Below are positions 16,790 through 26,680 of a stretch of 64,000 nt of DNA, piece after piece; position 1 is the first letter of the stretch; each line of letters begins with the position of its first letter. The stretch is from Pseudolabrys sp. (lineage in GTDB: Bacteria > Pseudomonadota > Alphaproteobacteria > Rhizobiales > Xanthobacteraceae): assembly GCA_030684935.1 (NCBI GenBank), contig JAUXXH010000029.1, forward strand, positions 1 through 64,000, in the 5' to 3' direction. A program made the position numbers and the translations under genes. The notes under the pieces are model-generated. The model saw only the letters and a list, made by a program, of their open reading frames with translations, did no database searches and was not told the DNA's origin.

Positions 16790-17586
16790 GCCTGACCTTC
16801 ACCATCCTCGGCTGCGGCTCGTCGATGGGCGTGCCGCGTGTCGCGCTGGGCTGGGGCGATTGCGACCCCAACGAGCCGAAAAACCGCCGCCGCCGCTGCG
16901 CGCTGCTGGTCGAGCGCCGTGGCCCGGACGGCGTCACCCGCGTGCTGGTCGACTGCACGCCGGACATGCGCCAGCAGCTGCTGGACGCCGATGTCGACTG
17001 GATCGACGGCGTATTCATCACGCATGAGCACGCCGACCACACCCACGGCATCGACGACCTGCGGCCGCTGTTCATCCACAAGCGCCGCCGCCTCGACGTC
17101 TACATGGATGAGGTCACGGCCGCCATCATGCATGTGCGGTTCGGCTATTGCTTCAAGACGCCGCCTGGCAGCCAGTATCCGCCGATCCTGACCGAGCATC
17201 GCCTGGTGCCGCGGCAGCCGGTGGTCATCAACGGGCAGGGCGGCCCTATCGCTGCGCTGCCGCTGCTTCAGCACCACGGCGACCTCACCTCGCTCGGCTT
17301 TCGCTTCGGCAACGTCGCCTACTCGACCGATCTCAAGAGCCTGCCCGATGAAAGCATTGCCGAACTCGCCGGGCTCGATGTCTGGATCGTCGATGCGCTG
17401 CGCCGGACGCCGCACCCGAGCCATTTCCACCTCGACGAGACGCTGGCCTGGATCGAGCGCATCAAGCCGAAGCGCGCCATCCTGACCGACATGCACACCG
17501 ACATGGACTACGCCACGCTGCGCGGTGAACTGCCGGCCCATGTGGAGCCCGGTTACGATGGCATGCAGATCGAAGCGGCGGACTGA
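16786..17586 (+). CDS. MBL-fold metallo-hydrolase (PhnP-like)
   Basis: The 266-residue protein has the metallo-beta-lactamase motif HEHADHTHG with upstream ligand-side FTILGCGSSMGVP and later H and D ligands (LQHHGD, YSTDLKS). The GCGSSxGVPR opening is typical of the PhnP/cyclic-phosphodiesterase-like branch that follows tatD in many Proteobacteria. No phn genes are present, so a C-P lyase role is unlikely; the substrate is unknown. It starts at ATG 16786, overlapping tatD by four bases. Confidence 0.87.
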   Translation: MSLTFTILGCGSSMGVPRVALGWGDCDPNEPKNRRRRCALLVERRGPDGVTRVLVDCTPDMRQQLLDADVDWIDGVFITHEHADHTHGIDDLRPLFIHKRRRLDVYMDEVTAAIMHVRFGYCFKTPPGSQYPPILTEHRLVPRQPVVINGQGGPIAALPLLQHHGDLTSLGFRFGNVAYSTDLKSLPDESIAELAGLDVWIVDALRRTPHPSHFHLDETLAWIERIKPKRAILTDMHTDMDYATLRGELPAHVEPGYDGMQIEAAD

Positions 17587-17638
17587 TGCATTGCTTGCAA
17601 CAAAGACTACATCTAATTGATAACTCGTCATATCATGC

Positions 17639-17664
17639 GAGTTTCTCATGTTTTGCATGAACTC
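17639..17664. repeat. AT-rich gap with imperfect dyad before mazG
   Basis: The gap 17587-17766 is strikingly AT-rich for this genome in its first ~110 bases. It contains an interrupted inverted repeat, GAGTT-TCT-CATG and CATG-AACTC, at 17639-17664. It could be an operator or a hairpin ending the metG-tatD-MBL transcript. No T-tract follows directly, so a classical terminator is not supported. Confidence 0.45.
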
Positions 17665-17766
17665 AAATATATTCCATAATATTTCTTATGCGAATCCGAT
17701 GCCCGGGTCGCAGCTATCAACAAGCCTTGCTACGGTCGGGCTCTCCAGCACCTCGGACCTTGCCCT

Positions 17767-18573
17767 TTGAAGCCGTCCCGCGACATCGCCCGGCTGATCG
17801 AGATCATGGCGGCGCTGCGCACGCCCGGCAGCGGCTGCCCGTGGGACCTCGAGCAGAACTTCGCGACCATCGCGCCTTACACAATCGAGGAAGCCTATGA
17901 GGTCGCCGATGCGATCGAGCGCGGCGACCTCGCCGACCTGCGCGACGAACTGGGCGACCTGCTGCTGCAGGTCGTCTTCCACGCCCGCATGGCCGAGGAA
18001 CAAGGCGCCTTCGATTTTGGCGGCGTGGTCGACGCCGTCACCACCAAGATGATCCGGCGCCACCCCCATGTCTTTGCCGATGCCGACGGCAAGACGGCCG
18101 AGTCCGTCAAGGGGCTGTGGGAGAGCATCAAGGCCGAGGAGCGGGCCGCCCGTGGCGCTGCGGCCCCGACGGGCGCGCTGGCCGGGGTGCCGGTCGCCCT
18201 GCCCGCATTGACGCGCGCCCTGAAGCTCCAGGACAAGGCTGGCCGGGTCGGCTTCGACTGGAACGATCCGCGCGCGGTGCTGGCCAAGATCCGCGAGGAA
18301 GCCGACGAAATCGAAGCCGAACTCGACCGCCGCGACGCGGCCAAGGCCGGATCGGAAGTCGGCGATCTCTTGTTCGCGGTCGTCAACCTCGCGCGCCACC
18401 TCGGCGCCGATCCGGAAGGCGTGCTGCGGGCCACCAACGCCAAGTTCGAACGCCGTTTTGCCGCGATCGAGCGTGCCCTGGCCGAACGCGGCCAGAAGCC
18501 CCAGGACGCCTCGCTGGCCGAGATGGATGCGCTCTGGGAGGCCGCCAAGGCGGCTGAGAAGACCGGCGGCTGA
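17767..18573 (+). CDS. mazG: Nucleoside triphosphate pyrophosphohydrolase MazG
   Basis: MazG hydrolyses (d)NTPs to monophosphates and pyrophosphate, cleaning aberrant nucleotides. Two all-alpha MazG domains are present: the first around residues 15-110 (GCPWDLEQNF, IEEAYEVADAIE, DELGDLLLQVVFHA) and the second around 150-250 (VGFDWNDP, EEADEIEAEL, EVGDLLFAVVNLARHL). Metal-binding EExxE/EVGD patterns are intact in both. It starts at TTG 17767 and ends ten bases from the convergent hflX. Confidence 0.93.
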   Translation: MKPSRDIARLIEIMAALRTPGSGCPWDLEQNFATIAPYTIEEAYEVADAIERGDLADLRDELGDLLLQVVFHARMAEEQGAFDFGGVVDAVTTKMIRRHPHVFADADGKTAESVKGLWESIKAEERAARGAAAPTGALAGVPVALPALTRALKLQDKAGRVGFDWNDPRAVLAKIREEADEIEAELDRRDAAKAGSEVGDLLFAVVNLARHLGADPEGVLRATNAKFERRFAAIERALAERGQKPQDASLAEMDALWEAAKAAEKTGG

Positions 18574-18583
18574 CGCCGCCGCC

Positions 18584-19951
18584 CTACGCCGCTCCGAACC
18601 GCGCCTTCACCCGCGCGGCCTTGTCGGCATCGGCGCGCACCGTGACCGCCAGCCGTCCGGCGTCGTCCATGGCGCGCGAGAGCACTTCGGAATTGCGGTA
18701 AAGCCAGCTCAGGCCGGCGCCGTCCGACGGATCGAGCGACAGGGCGATGGTCTCGCGGCGCTCGCCCAGCCGCGCCTCGATTGCACTCACCAGCGCCTCG
18801 ATGCCCTCGCCGCTCAGCGCCGACACCGTCAGCGGCCGGCGCTCGGCCGGTTGCCGCTCGGCGAGATTGTCGAGCCGGGCGCGGCCGTCGGCGTCGAGCC
18901 GGTCGATCTTGTTCCAGACTTCGATCAGCCGCGGATCGGTTGCCTCGATGCCGAGTTCGCCCAGCACCTGCTCGACGTCGCGCGACTGCGCGCCGGAGTC
19001 CTCGTGCGACATATCGCGGACATGCAGGATGACGTCGGCCTCGATCACTTCTTCCAGCGTGGCGCGGAACGCCGCCACCAGACCGGTCGGCAGATCGGAG
19101 ATGAAGCCGACGGTGTCGGACAGGATGATGCGGTTGCCGAGCGGCAGATCGATCGCCCGCAGCGTCGGATCAAGGGTTGCGAACAGCATGTCGGCGGCCA
19201 TCACGCTGGCCGCGGTCATGCGGTTGAATAGCGTCGACTTGCCGGCATTGGTATAGCCGACCAGCGCCACGATCGGATACGGCACGCGCTTGCGGCTGTC
19301 GCGGTGCAGCTTGCGGGTACGCTTGACCTTCTCGAGTTCTTCCTCGATCCGGAAAATGCGATCCTCGATGACGCGGCGATCGGTTTCGAGTTGGGTTTCG
19401 CCGGGACCGCCGAGAAAGCCGAAGCCGCCGCGCTGGCGTTCCAGATGGGTCCAGGCCCGCACCAGCCGCGTCTTCTGATAATTCAGATGCGCCAGTTCGA
19501 CCTGCAGGGAGCCCTCTTTGGTGCGCGCGCGGCGGCCGAAGATTTCCAGGATCAGCCCGGTGCGATCGATCACCTTGGCGTTCCAGGCCTTCTCCAGATT
19601 GCGCTGCTGCACCGGCGTCACCGGGCAGTCCATGATCACGACCGATGCCGAATGGCCCGTGACCAGCCCGGCAATCTCGTCGACCTTGCCTTTGCCGATA
19701 TAGGTCGCCGGCCGCACCGTGTTGAGCATCACCAGCCCGGACTCGACGACATTGAGGTCGATGGCGAGCGCCAGCCCCGTCGCCTCCTCCAGCCGCGCTT
19801 CCGGCGAGCGCGTGTCGGCGGCCGAGCGCGCGCCGCCGCGCGTCGCGGCGTGCTTGATATACGGCTCGATGACGATGGCGCGGCCGCTCTCCTTGCCCGC
19901 TTTGTGCTGGCTCAGAAGATCGGCACGCTCATCCCGGTGGCGAGGTTCCAA
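18584..19951 (-). CDS. hflX: GTPase HflX (ribosome-splitting)
   Basis: HflX is a ribosome-associated GTPase that rescues stalled ribosomes under stress. An N-terminal glycine-rich HflX domain (GPGETQLETDRR) with a preceding coiled coil is followed by the G domain: G1 VGYTNAGKST, G3 DTVGFI and G4 NKID. A 455-residue length is normal. It starts at TTG 19951, directly after the hfq stop codon, so hfq and hflX are co-transcribed and probably co-translated, as in most Proteobacteria. Confidence 0.95.
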   Translation of the reverse strand: MEPRHRDERADLLSQHKAGKESGRAIVIEPYIKHAATRGGARSAADTRSPEARLEEATGLALAIDLNVVESGLVMLNTVRPATYIGKGKVDEIAGLVTGHSASVVIMDCPVTPVQQRNLEKAWNAKVIDRTGLILEIFGRRARTKEGSLQVELAHLNYQKTRLVRAWTHLERQRGGFGFLGGPGETQLETDRRVIEDRIFRIEEELEKVKRTRKLHRDSRKRVPYPIVALVGYTNAGKSTLFNRMTAASVMAADMLFATLDPTLRAIDLPLGNRIILSDTVGFISDLPTGLVAAFRATLEEVIEADVILHVRDMSHEDSGAQSRDVEQVLGELGIEATDPRLIEVWNKIDRLDADGRARLDNLAERQPAERRPLTVSALSGEGIEALVSAIEARLGERRETIALSLDPSDGAGLSWLYRNSEVLSRAMDDAGRLAVTVRADADKAARVKARFGAA

Positions 19952-20209
19952 TCAGGTTTTTTCCGGCGGCGCGTCTTCGCCACCCTCAAACATCTGGATC
20001 GGATGACCCGGCATGATGGTGGAGATGGCGTGCTTGTAGACGAGCTGCGAATGCCCGTCCCGCCGCAGCAGCACGCAGAAATTGTCGAACCAGGTGACCA
20101 CGCCCTGAAGCTTTACGCCGTTCACCAGAAAGATGGTGAGCGGGATTTTCGCCTTGCGGACGTGGTTGAGGAATGTGTCTTGAAGATTTTGCGCACGTTC
20201 GGCTGCCAT
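19952..20209 (-). CDS. hfq: RNA chaperone Hfq
   Basis: This Sm-like hexameric chaperone pairs small RNAs with mRNAs. The 85 residues contain Sm1 ([20 protein letters not shown]) and Sm2 ([10 protein letters not shown]), with the N-terminal [10 protein letters not shown] helix. The C-terminal tail is short, as in other Alphaproteobacteria. ATG 20209 is preceded by AAGGA. It lies between the dat terminator and hflX; in diazotrophic relatives Hfq also controls nitrogen regulators, consistent with its place beside ntrYX. Confidence 0.97.
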   Translation of the reverse strand: MAAERAQNLQDTFLNHVRKAKIPLTIFLVNGVKLQGVVTWFDNFCVLLRRDGHSQLVYKHAISTIMPGHPIQMFEGGEDAPPEKT

Positions 20210-20519
20210 GGCCGTTTTTCCTTTTTTGCCCGCGTCTTTAGCGCGAGACCTTTGTTACCCGGGTTTTTCGGAACGACGCCGACGCCCGCGACAACCACGC
20301 AAACGTCGCCTTGCCCCTCGCAATGCGGTCCGAACCCCAGGAAGCCGCCATTAGATGGCAGGCTTTGCCGCAGTGCAAGCAGAAGTTCGCTGCGGGGTGA
20401 CCAAGTGACTGAAATAAATACGTAATTGTACGATTTCGGCCGGTTCCGTCCGTTCGCGCCGATGGCGCTTGATGCGGTTTTCGCCGACCAAAACAGCATC
20501 CGGCGATGCCGGACGTTCC
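20210..20519. other. hfq leader region
   Basis: About 310 bases between dat and hfq contain no gene. The upstream part holds the dat terminator. An AT-rich stretch on the minus strand (ATTACGTATTTATTTC, near 20412-20430) is a candidate hfq promoter, leaving a leader of roughly 200 bases. Confidence 0.5.
20489..20513 (-). terminator. Terminator after dat
   Basis: On the minus strand TCCGGC-ATC-GCCGGA forms a six-base-pair stem a few bases past the dat stop, followed by TGCTGTTTT. The stem is short and the U-run modest. Confidence 0.55.
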
Positions 20520-21377
20520 TCAGCTGACTTCGGCGTGGCGGTGATAGTCCCGGCGCAAGGCGCTGGCGATCAGCCCCGGCGCGCCGTTGCCGACCGGCCG
20601 GCCGTCAATGCTGACCACCGGCTGCACGATCTGGCTGGCCGAAGTGACGAAGGCTTCGCGCGCCGCATAGGCTTCCTCGACCGTGAAAGCGCGTTCCTCG
20701 AAGGCGAGGCCCTGGTCCCTGATCAGGTCGAGGACCACAGAGCGGGTGATGCCGGGCAGGATATCCTGGGCGAGCGGCCGGGTGATCAGCGTGCCATCGC
20801 GGGTGACGATCCAGGCATTCGATGACCCGCCTTCGGTGACGCGGCCCTTGGCGTCGACCATCCAGGCCTCGCGCGCGCCCTTGTCGCGCGCCGCCTGCTT
20901 GGCCAGCACGTTCGGCAGCAGCGCCACCGATTTGATGTCGACGCGCTGCCAGCGGATGTCGGGCACGGTGATGACACCGATGCCCTCGGCCGCGGTCGCC
21001 TCGAGCTTGGCCGGATCGGCGCTGCGCGCCGTCACCACCACGGCAGGCGGGGTATCGGCGGCGGGAAACAGAAAGTCGCGCCGCGCCACGCCGCGGGTGA
21101 CCTGCAGATAGACAACACCGTCGCGGACCCGGTTGCGCCGCACCGTCTCGTGCAGAATCACCGACAGCGCCTTGGCCGACATCGGCCGGGCGATGCGCAA
21201 TTCCTTCAGCGAACGATCGAGCCGCGCCATGTGGCGGCGCTCGTCGATCAGTTTGCCGCCCCTCACCTCGCAGACCTCATAGACGCCGTCGGCGAACTGG
21301 TAGCCGCGGTCCTCGACCGAGACCATGGCGTGCTCACGCGGCAGGTACTGACCGTTGACATAGGCAATGCGGGACAT
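20520..21377 (-). CDS. dat: D-amino-acid transaminase (class IV PLP aminotransferase)
   Basis: It interconverts D-alanine and D-glutamate with their 2-oxo acids, supplying wall precursors. Fold-type IV features are visible: the N-terminal VNGQYLPREHAMVSVEDRGYQF, the PLP lysine in IKSVALLPNVLAKQAA (about residue 148), EGGSSNAW binding the phosphate side, and GITR. Its 285 residues match the family. Branched-chain aminotransferase activity is the main alternative, but the sequence fits D-amino-acid enzymes. It lies 39 bases after ntrX and before hfq, an arrangement known in Bradyrhizobium relatives. Confidence 0.9.
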   Translation of the reverse strand: MSRIAYVNGQYLPREHAMVSVEDRGYQFADGVYEVCEVRGGKLIDERRHMARLDRSLKELRIARPMSAKALSVILHETVRRNRVRDGVVYLQVTRGVARRDFLFPAADTPPAVVVTARSADPAKLEATAAEGIGVITVPDIRWQRVDIKSVALLPNVLAKQAARDKGAREAWMVDAKGRVTEGGSSNAWIVTRDGTLITRPLAQDILPGITRSVVLDLIRDQGLAFEERAFTVEEAYAAREAFVTSASQIVQPVVSIDGRPVGNGAPGLIASALRRDYHRHAEVS

Positions 21378-21416
21378 CGGGCTTTCTCGACGGGCTGGCG
21401 GCTGGAATCAGGCCCG

Positions 21417-22787
21417 TCAGCCTATCCCAAGCGCCTTGAGCTTGCGATGTAGCGCCGAGCGCTCCATGCCGACGAATTCGGCGGTGCGAGAGATGTTGCC
21501 GCCGAACCGGCTGATCTGCGCCACCAGATATTCGCGCTCGAACATTTCGCGCGCCTCGCGCAGCGCCAGGCCCATCAAATGCTCGCCGCCGCTGCCGTTC
21601 GGCATCGCCGGCACCATCGAGCCGACGTCCGGCGGCAGCATGCTGGCGTTGAGAACCGCCTCCGGATCGCCGCCGGCCAGGATCATCAGCCGCTCGATAT
21701 TGTTGCGCAACTGGCGGACATTGCCCGGCCAGTTGTGCGACTGCAGCACCGCCATGGCGTCGTCGCCGATGCGCCGTTTTGGCAGCCCGGTCGTCTGCGA
21801 GATCTGGTCCATGAAATACTCGACCAGCGCCGGGATATCGTCGCGCCGCTCGGACAAGGGTGGCACGCGGATCGGCACCACCGACAGGCGGTGATAGAGG
21901 TCCTCGCGGAAGGTCCCCTCGGCGATAGCCGCCTCGAGATTGCGCGCGGTCGAGGACACGATGCGCACGTCGACCGCGATCTTGCTGCTGCCGCCGACCC
22001 GCTGGAAGGTCTGATCGACCAGCACCCGCAGGATCTTGTTCTGGGTCTCGCGCGGCAGATCGGCGACATCGTCGATGAACAGCGTGCCGCCATGCGCCTC
22101 TTCCAGTGCGCCCGGCTTGCGGCCGTCCGATACGTTGGCGGAATCGACGCCGAACAGTTCGATCTCCATGCGTTCCGGCGTGATCGCCGCCGCATTGATG
22201 ACGATGAACGGGCCGCTCGCCCGCGCCGACAATTGATGCAGCGTGCGTGCCGCAAGCTCCTTGCCGGCGCCGGAGGGGCCCACCACCAGCACCCGGCTGT
22301 TGGTCGGCGCCACGCGCTCGATCGCCTGGCGCAATTGCGCGATCGACGCCGAGCGACCGACCAGCGTCGAGGGGCCCGGCGCCGACTGCTTGAGCTGCTT
22401 GACCTCGCGCTTGAGCCGCGACGTCTCCAGCGCCCGGTCGGCGACCAGCACCAGCCGGTCGGCCTTGAACGGCTTTTCGATGAAATCATAGGCGCCGTGC
22501 TTGATGGCGGCGACGGCGGTCTCGATATTGCCGTGGCCGGAGATCATCACCACCGGCAGTTCCGGCTGCTCTTTTTTGATGATGTCGAGCAATTGCAGCC
22601 CGTCGAGCTTGCTGCCCTGCAGCCAGATATCGAGAAACACGAGGCCCGGCCTGCGCGACTGGATCGCGGCCAGCGCGTCGTCGCTGTTACGGGCGGTGCG
22701 GGCGTTATAGCCCTCATCCTGCAGAATCCCGGCCACCAGATCGCGGATATCGGCCTCATCGTCGACGATCAGAATTTCAGCTGACAT
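21417..22787 (-). CDS. ntrX: NtrX response regulator lacking GAFTGA
   Basis: NtrX is the partner of NtrY and controls nitrogen, redox and cell-envelope genes. It has a receiver domain with phospho-acceptor D53, a sigma-54-type AAA+ domain (GPSGAGKE Walker A, GGTLFIDDVADLP Walker B) and a Fis-like HTH (GNISRTAEFVGMERSALHRK). The GAFTGA loop needed to contact sigma-54 is absent; the site reads GVDSANVSDGRKPGALEEA. That implies regulation without sigma-54 remodelling. ATG 22787 overlaps ntrY by 11 bases; GTG 22799 is an alternative. Confidence 0.93.
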   Translation of the reverse strand: MSAEILIVDDEADIRDLVAGILQDEGYNARTARNSDDALAAIQSRRPGLVFLDIWLQGSKLDGLQLLDIIKKEQPELPVVMISGHGNIETAVAAIKHGAYDFIEKPFKADRLVLVADRALETSRLKREVKQLKQSAPGPSTLVGRSASIAQLRQAIERVAPTNSRVLVVGPSGAGKELAARTLHQLSARASGPFIVINAAAITPERMEIELFGVDSANVSDGRKPGALEEAHGGTLFIDDVADLPRETQNKILRVLVDQTFQRVGGSSKIAVDVRIVSSTARNLEAAIAEGTFREDLYHRLSVVPIRVPPLSERRDDIPALVEYFMDQISQTTGLPKRRIGDDAMAVLQSHNWPGNVRQLRNNIERLMILAGGDPEAVLNASMLPPDVGSMVPAMPNGSGGEHLMGLALREAREMFEREYLVAQISRFGGNISRTAEFVGMERSALHRKLKALGIG

Positions 22788-25035
22788 TCGGCTGCTCACT
22801 TGTGCTCATCGGATTGGACTGTTCCGGCGCTTCCGGCTTGCCGGCGGCGGCAATGCGCACACGCACCCAGGCGCCGCGCTGGCCCGGGATTTTCTCCGCT
22901 GCATCGCGCAGTTCGATGCTGCCGCCGTGTTCTTCGATAATGCGGCCGACAATGGCGAGACCGAGGCCGGTGCCCTTCTCGCGGGTCGTGACATAAGGCT
23001 CGATCAGCCGGCTGCGATTTTCCTTCGGCAGGCCGATGCCGTTGTCGATCACGTCGATGACGATGTCCTCGCCTTCGCGGAAGGCGAACAAATGGATCGA
23101 CCCTTTGCCCAGCTCGTCCTGGGGCACCGCGCTGATGGCTTCGGTGGCGTTCTTGATGATGTTGGTGAGCGCCTGCGACATCAGCCGGCGGTCGAAGCGC
23201 GCCGGCATCGGGCTTTCGGCGACCTCGGCAACGATGTCGATCTCGGCATTGCCGACGCGCATCAGGAAGACGGCCTGACGCACCGTATCGGCGAAGTCGT
23301 CGGCGGCGATCTCCGGCTTCGGCATCCGCGCGAAGCGCGAGAATTCGTCGACCATCCGCCTGATATCGTCGACCTGACGCACGATCGTATCGGTGCATTG
23401 TTCGAACACGGCACGATCCTCGACGATGACCTTGCCGTATTTGCGGCGCAGCCGCTCCGCCGACAGCTGGATCGGCGTCAGCGGGTTCTTGATTTCATGG
23501 GCGATGCGCCGCGCCACATCGGCCCAGGCCGAGGTGCGCTGCGCCGCCACCAGTTCGGTGATGTCGTCGAGGGTGACGACATAGCCGTGCTCGGATTCCG
23601 GCGACTGCTCGCTGGTGACGCGCACCGACAAATTGCGCTCGCGGCCATGCCGGCTGATCGTGACCTGGTCCTGCGAGCGCGAACCGGCCTGCGCGGCGGC
23701 CATGATGTCGGCAAGCTCCGGAAACACTTCCACCAGCGGCTTGCCGAGGGCGTCGGACTCGCTGCGGCCAATCAGTTTTTCCGCCGAGCGGTTGAGAATG
23801 CTGACGCAGCCATTGCCGTCGACGCCGATGACGCCGGCGCTGGCGCCGGCCAGCACCGCCTCGGTGAAACGGCGGCGGCTGTCGATCAGGTCGCGCGCCC
23901 GCACAATGTCGTCGCGCTGGGTGCGCAATTCCTGGGTCATGCGGTTGAATGTTTCGCCGAGATGGCCGAGGTCGCCTTCCGACGGCCGCACCGGCACCCG
24001 CACATAGAGGTTTCCCATCGACACCGCGTTGGCGGCGCCGATCAGACGGCGGATCGGCGCCACCAGCCGGTTGGCGAAGTTCAGGCCGATCCAGACCGCC
24101 GACAACAGCACGATCAGCGCGATCACGGTGTACATCAGCGCAAAGGCCACCTGCACGCCGACGCGCCGTTGCTCGATCGCGGCGTATTCGCGCACGCTTT
24201 CCTGCGTCTGCTGCAACTGCGGCACGACATTGGGATCGAGCAGCCGCGTCACGTACAGATAGTGATTGTCGAACCGGGTCAGCTTGATGATCGCCGAGAC
24301 GTAATTGGTGTCGGGCAGCAGCACCAGCTGCGGGCCGGCCTCGGTAATGTTGGCCAGCGCTTCGCGCGGCGGCATCGCGAAAACCTGATTGATCTTGAGA
24401 TCGGCGCGGGCGACGACGTCGGCATTCCGATCGATGACGATGGCGGCGCCGAGGCCACGCACCGAAGCCTGGAATGTCAGAAACTGGGCCAGCCTGCCGG
24501 GGTCGGCGTCGACGACCGGCTTGCTGCCGGAAATGTCGTAGGCCATCACCATGATGTCGGAGCGGACGATCTGCGCGTGGTCGCGCAGATAGGCCTCGGC
24601 CACGATCAGCGAATTCTCGATCGCGGCGCGGGTGCGGGTGGAGAACATGCGGTCGAGGCCGCGGTCGAGCGTGACGCTGGCGACGATCGCGACCAAAATC
24701 GCCGGCACCGCGGCGATGATCGAGAACAGGCCGACGATCCGCACGTGCAGCCGCGCCGCGGCGCGGCCCGAGCGGCGCGCCTGCACCACCTGCCAAACCT
24801 CGCGCACGATGACGCCGAGCAGCAGCACCACGGTGACCGCGTTGGCCAGCAGCAGCGAGACGACGACGTTGTGGGTCGGCGATACCGGCGTCAGGTCGGC
24901 CAAAACGATAAAGGTCAGAAACGCCGACAGCAGTGCCAGTCCCACCGCCAGCGGACCCAGCACACGCCGCTCACTCCGCCGCGACGACGCAGCAGCAAGC
25001 GCGGATTCGGCTTCGGTCACTTGCTCGGCGGTCAT
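22777..25035 (-). CDS. ntrY: NtrY sensor histidine kinase
   Basis: This 752-residue membrane sensor has about four transmembrane helices in the N-terminal half with a periplasmic sensing loop. A HAMP segment (NRLVAPIRRLIGAANAVS), a PAS domain (GVIGVDGNGCVSILNRSAEK), the HisKA phospho-acceptor box [18 protein letters not shown] and a HATPase domain (GTGLGLAIVGRI) follow. It phosphorylates NtrX. It starts at ATG 25035, with GGGGAT upstream, after a 194-base gap from ntrC that may hold its own promoter. Confidence 0.95.
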   Translation of the reverse strand: MTAEQVTEAESALAAASSRRSERRVLGPLAVGLALLSAFLTFIVLADLTPVSPTHNVVVSLLLANAVTVVLLLGVIVREVWQVVQARRSGRAAARLHVRIVGLFSIIAAVPAILVAIVASVTLDRGLDRMFSTRTRAAIENSLIVAEAYLRDHAQIVRSDIMVMAYDISGSKPVVDADPGRLAQFLTFQASVRGLGAAIVIDRNADVVARADLKINQVFAMPPREALANITEAGPQLVLLPDTNYVSAIIKLTRFDNHYLYVTRLLDPNVVPQLQQTQESVREYAAIEQRRVGVQVAFALMYTVIALIVLLSAVWIGLNFANRLVAPIRRLIGAANAVSMGNLYVRVPVRPSEGDLGHLGETFNRMTQELRTQRDDIVRARDLIDSRRRFTEAVLAGASAGVIGVDGNGCVSILNRSAEKLIGRSESDALGKPLVEVFPELADIMAAAQAGSRSQDQVTISRHGRERNLSVRVTSEQSPESEHGYVVTLDDITELVAAQRTSAWADVARRIAHEIKNPLTPIQLSAERLRRKYGKVIVEDRAVFEQCTDTIVRQVDDIRRMVDEFSRFARMPKPEIAADDFADTVRQAVFLMRVGNAEIDIVAEVAESPMPARFDRRLMSQALTNIIKNATEAISAVPQDELGKGSIHLFAFREGEDIVIDVIDNGIGLPKENRSRLIEPYVTTREKGTGLGLAIVGRIIEEHGGSIELRDAAEKIPGQRGAWVRVRIAAAGKPEAPEQSNPMSTSEQPNVS

Positions 25036-25057
25036 TGATCCCCGGCGGGAGATTGAA

Positions 25058-25073
25058 GGAGCGGTCTCGCTCC
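25058..25073. promoter_or_regulatory. Perfect palindrome 22 bases upstream of ntrY
   Basis: GGAGCG-GTCT-CGCTCC is a six-base-pair perfect inverted repeat in the ntrC-ntrY gap (25036-25229). It could be an operator or a small leader hairpin. Further upstream, 25110-25145 is AT-rich (TTGTTGTATAAAAG on the minus strand) and could be the ntrYX promoter. Confidence 0.35.
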
Positions 25074-25229
25074 GGCGGCTGGCCGACAGGGAATCGCTTA
25101 GGCCCCGTCAACACTGATGCTTTTATACAACAATGTTGCCGAATTGCGACTAAAGCACGGCAGTGCGACTGATGAGTGGTCGCTGGGTGCCGCAAGCAAA
25201 CATCCAGGACCGGTCCACCGCGTCTTGGC

Positions 25230-26672
<1,443 letters not shown>

Positions 26673-26680
26673 CATCGTCC

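Noticed and set aside
22927-25038. About 700-codon open frame opposite ntrY
   Set aside because: Shadow of ntrY in GC-rich DNA: Arg/His-rich, no domain pattern and no ribosome site of its own.
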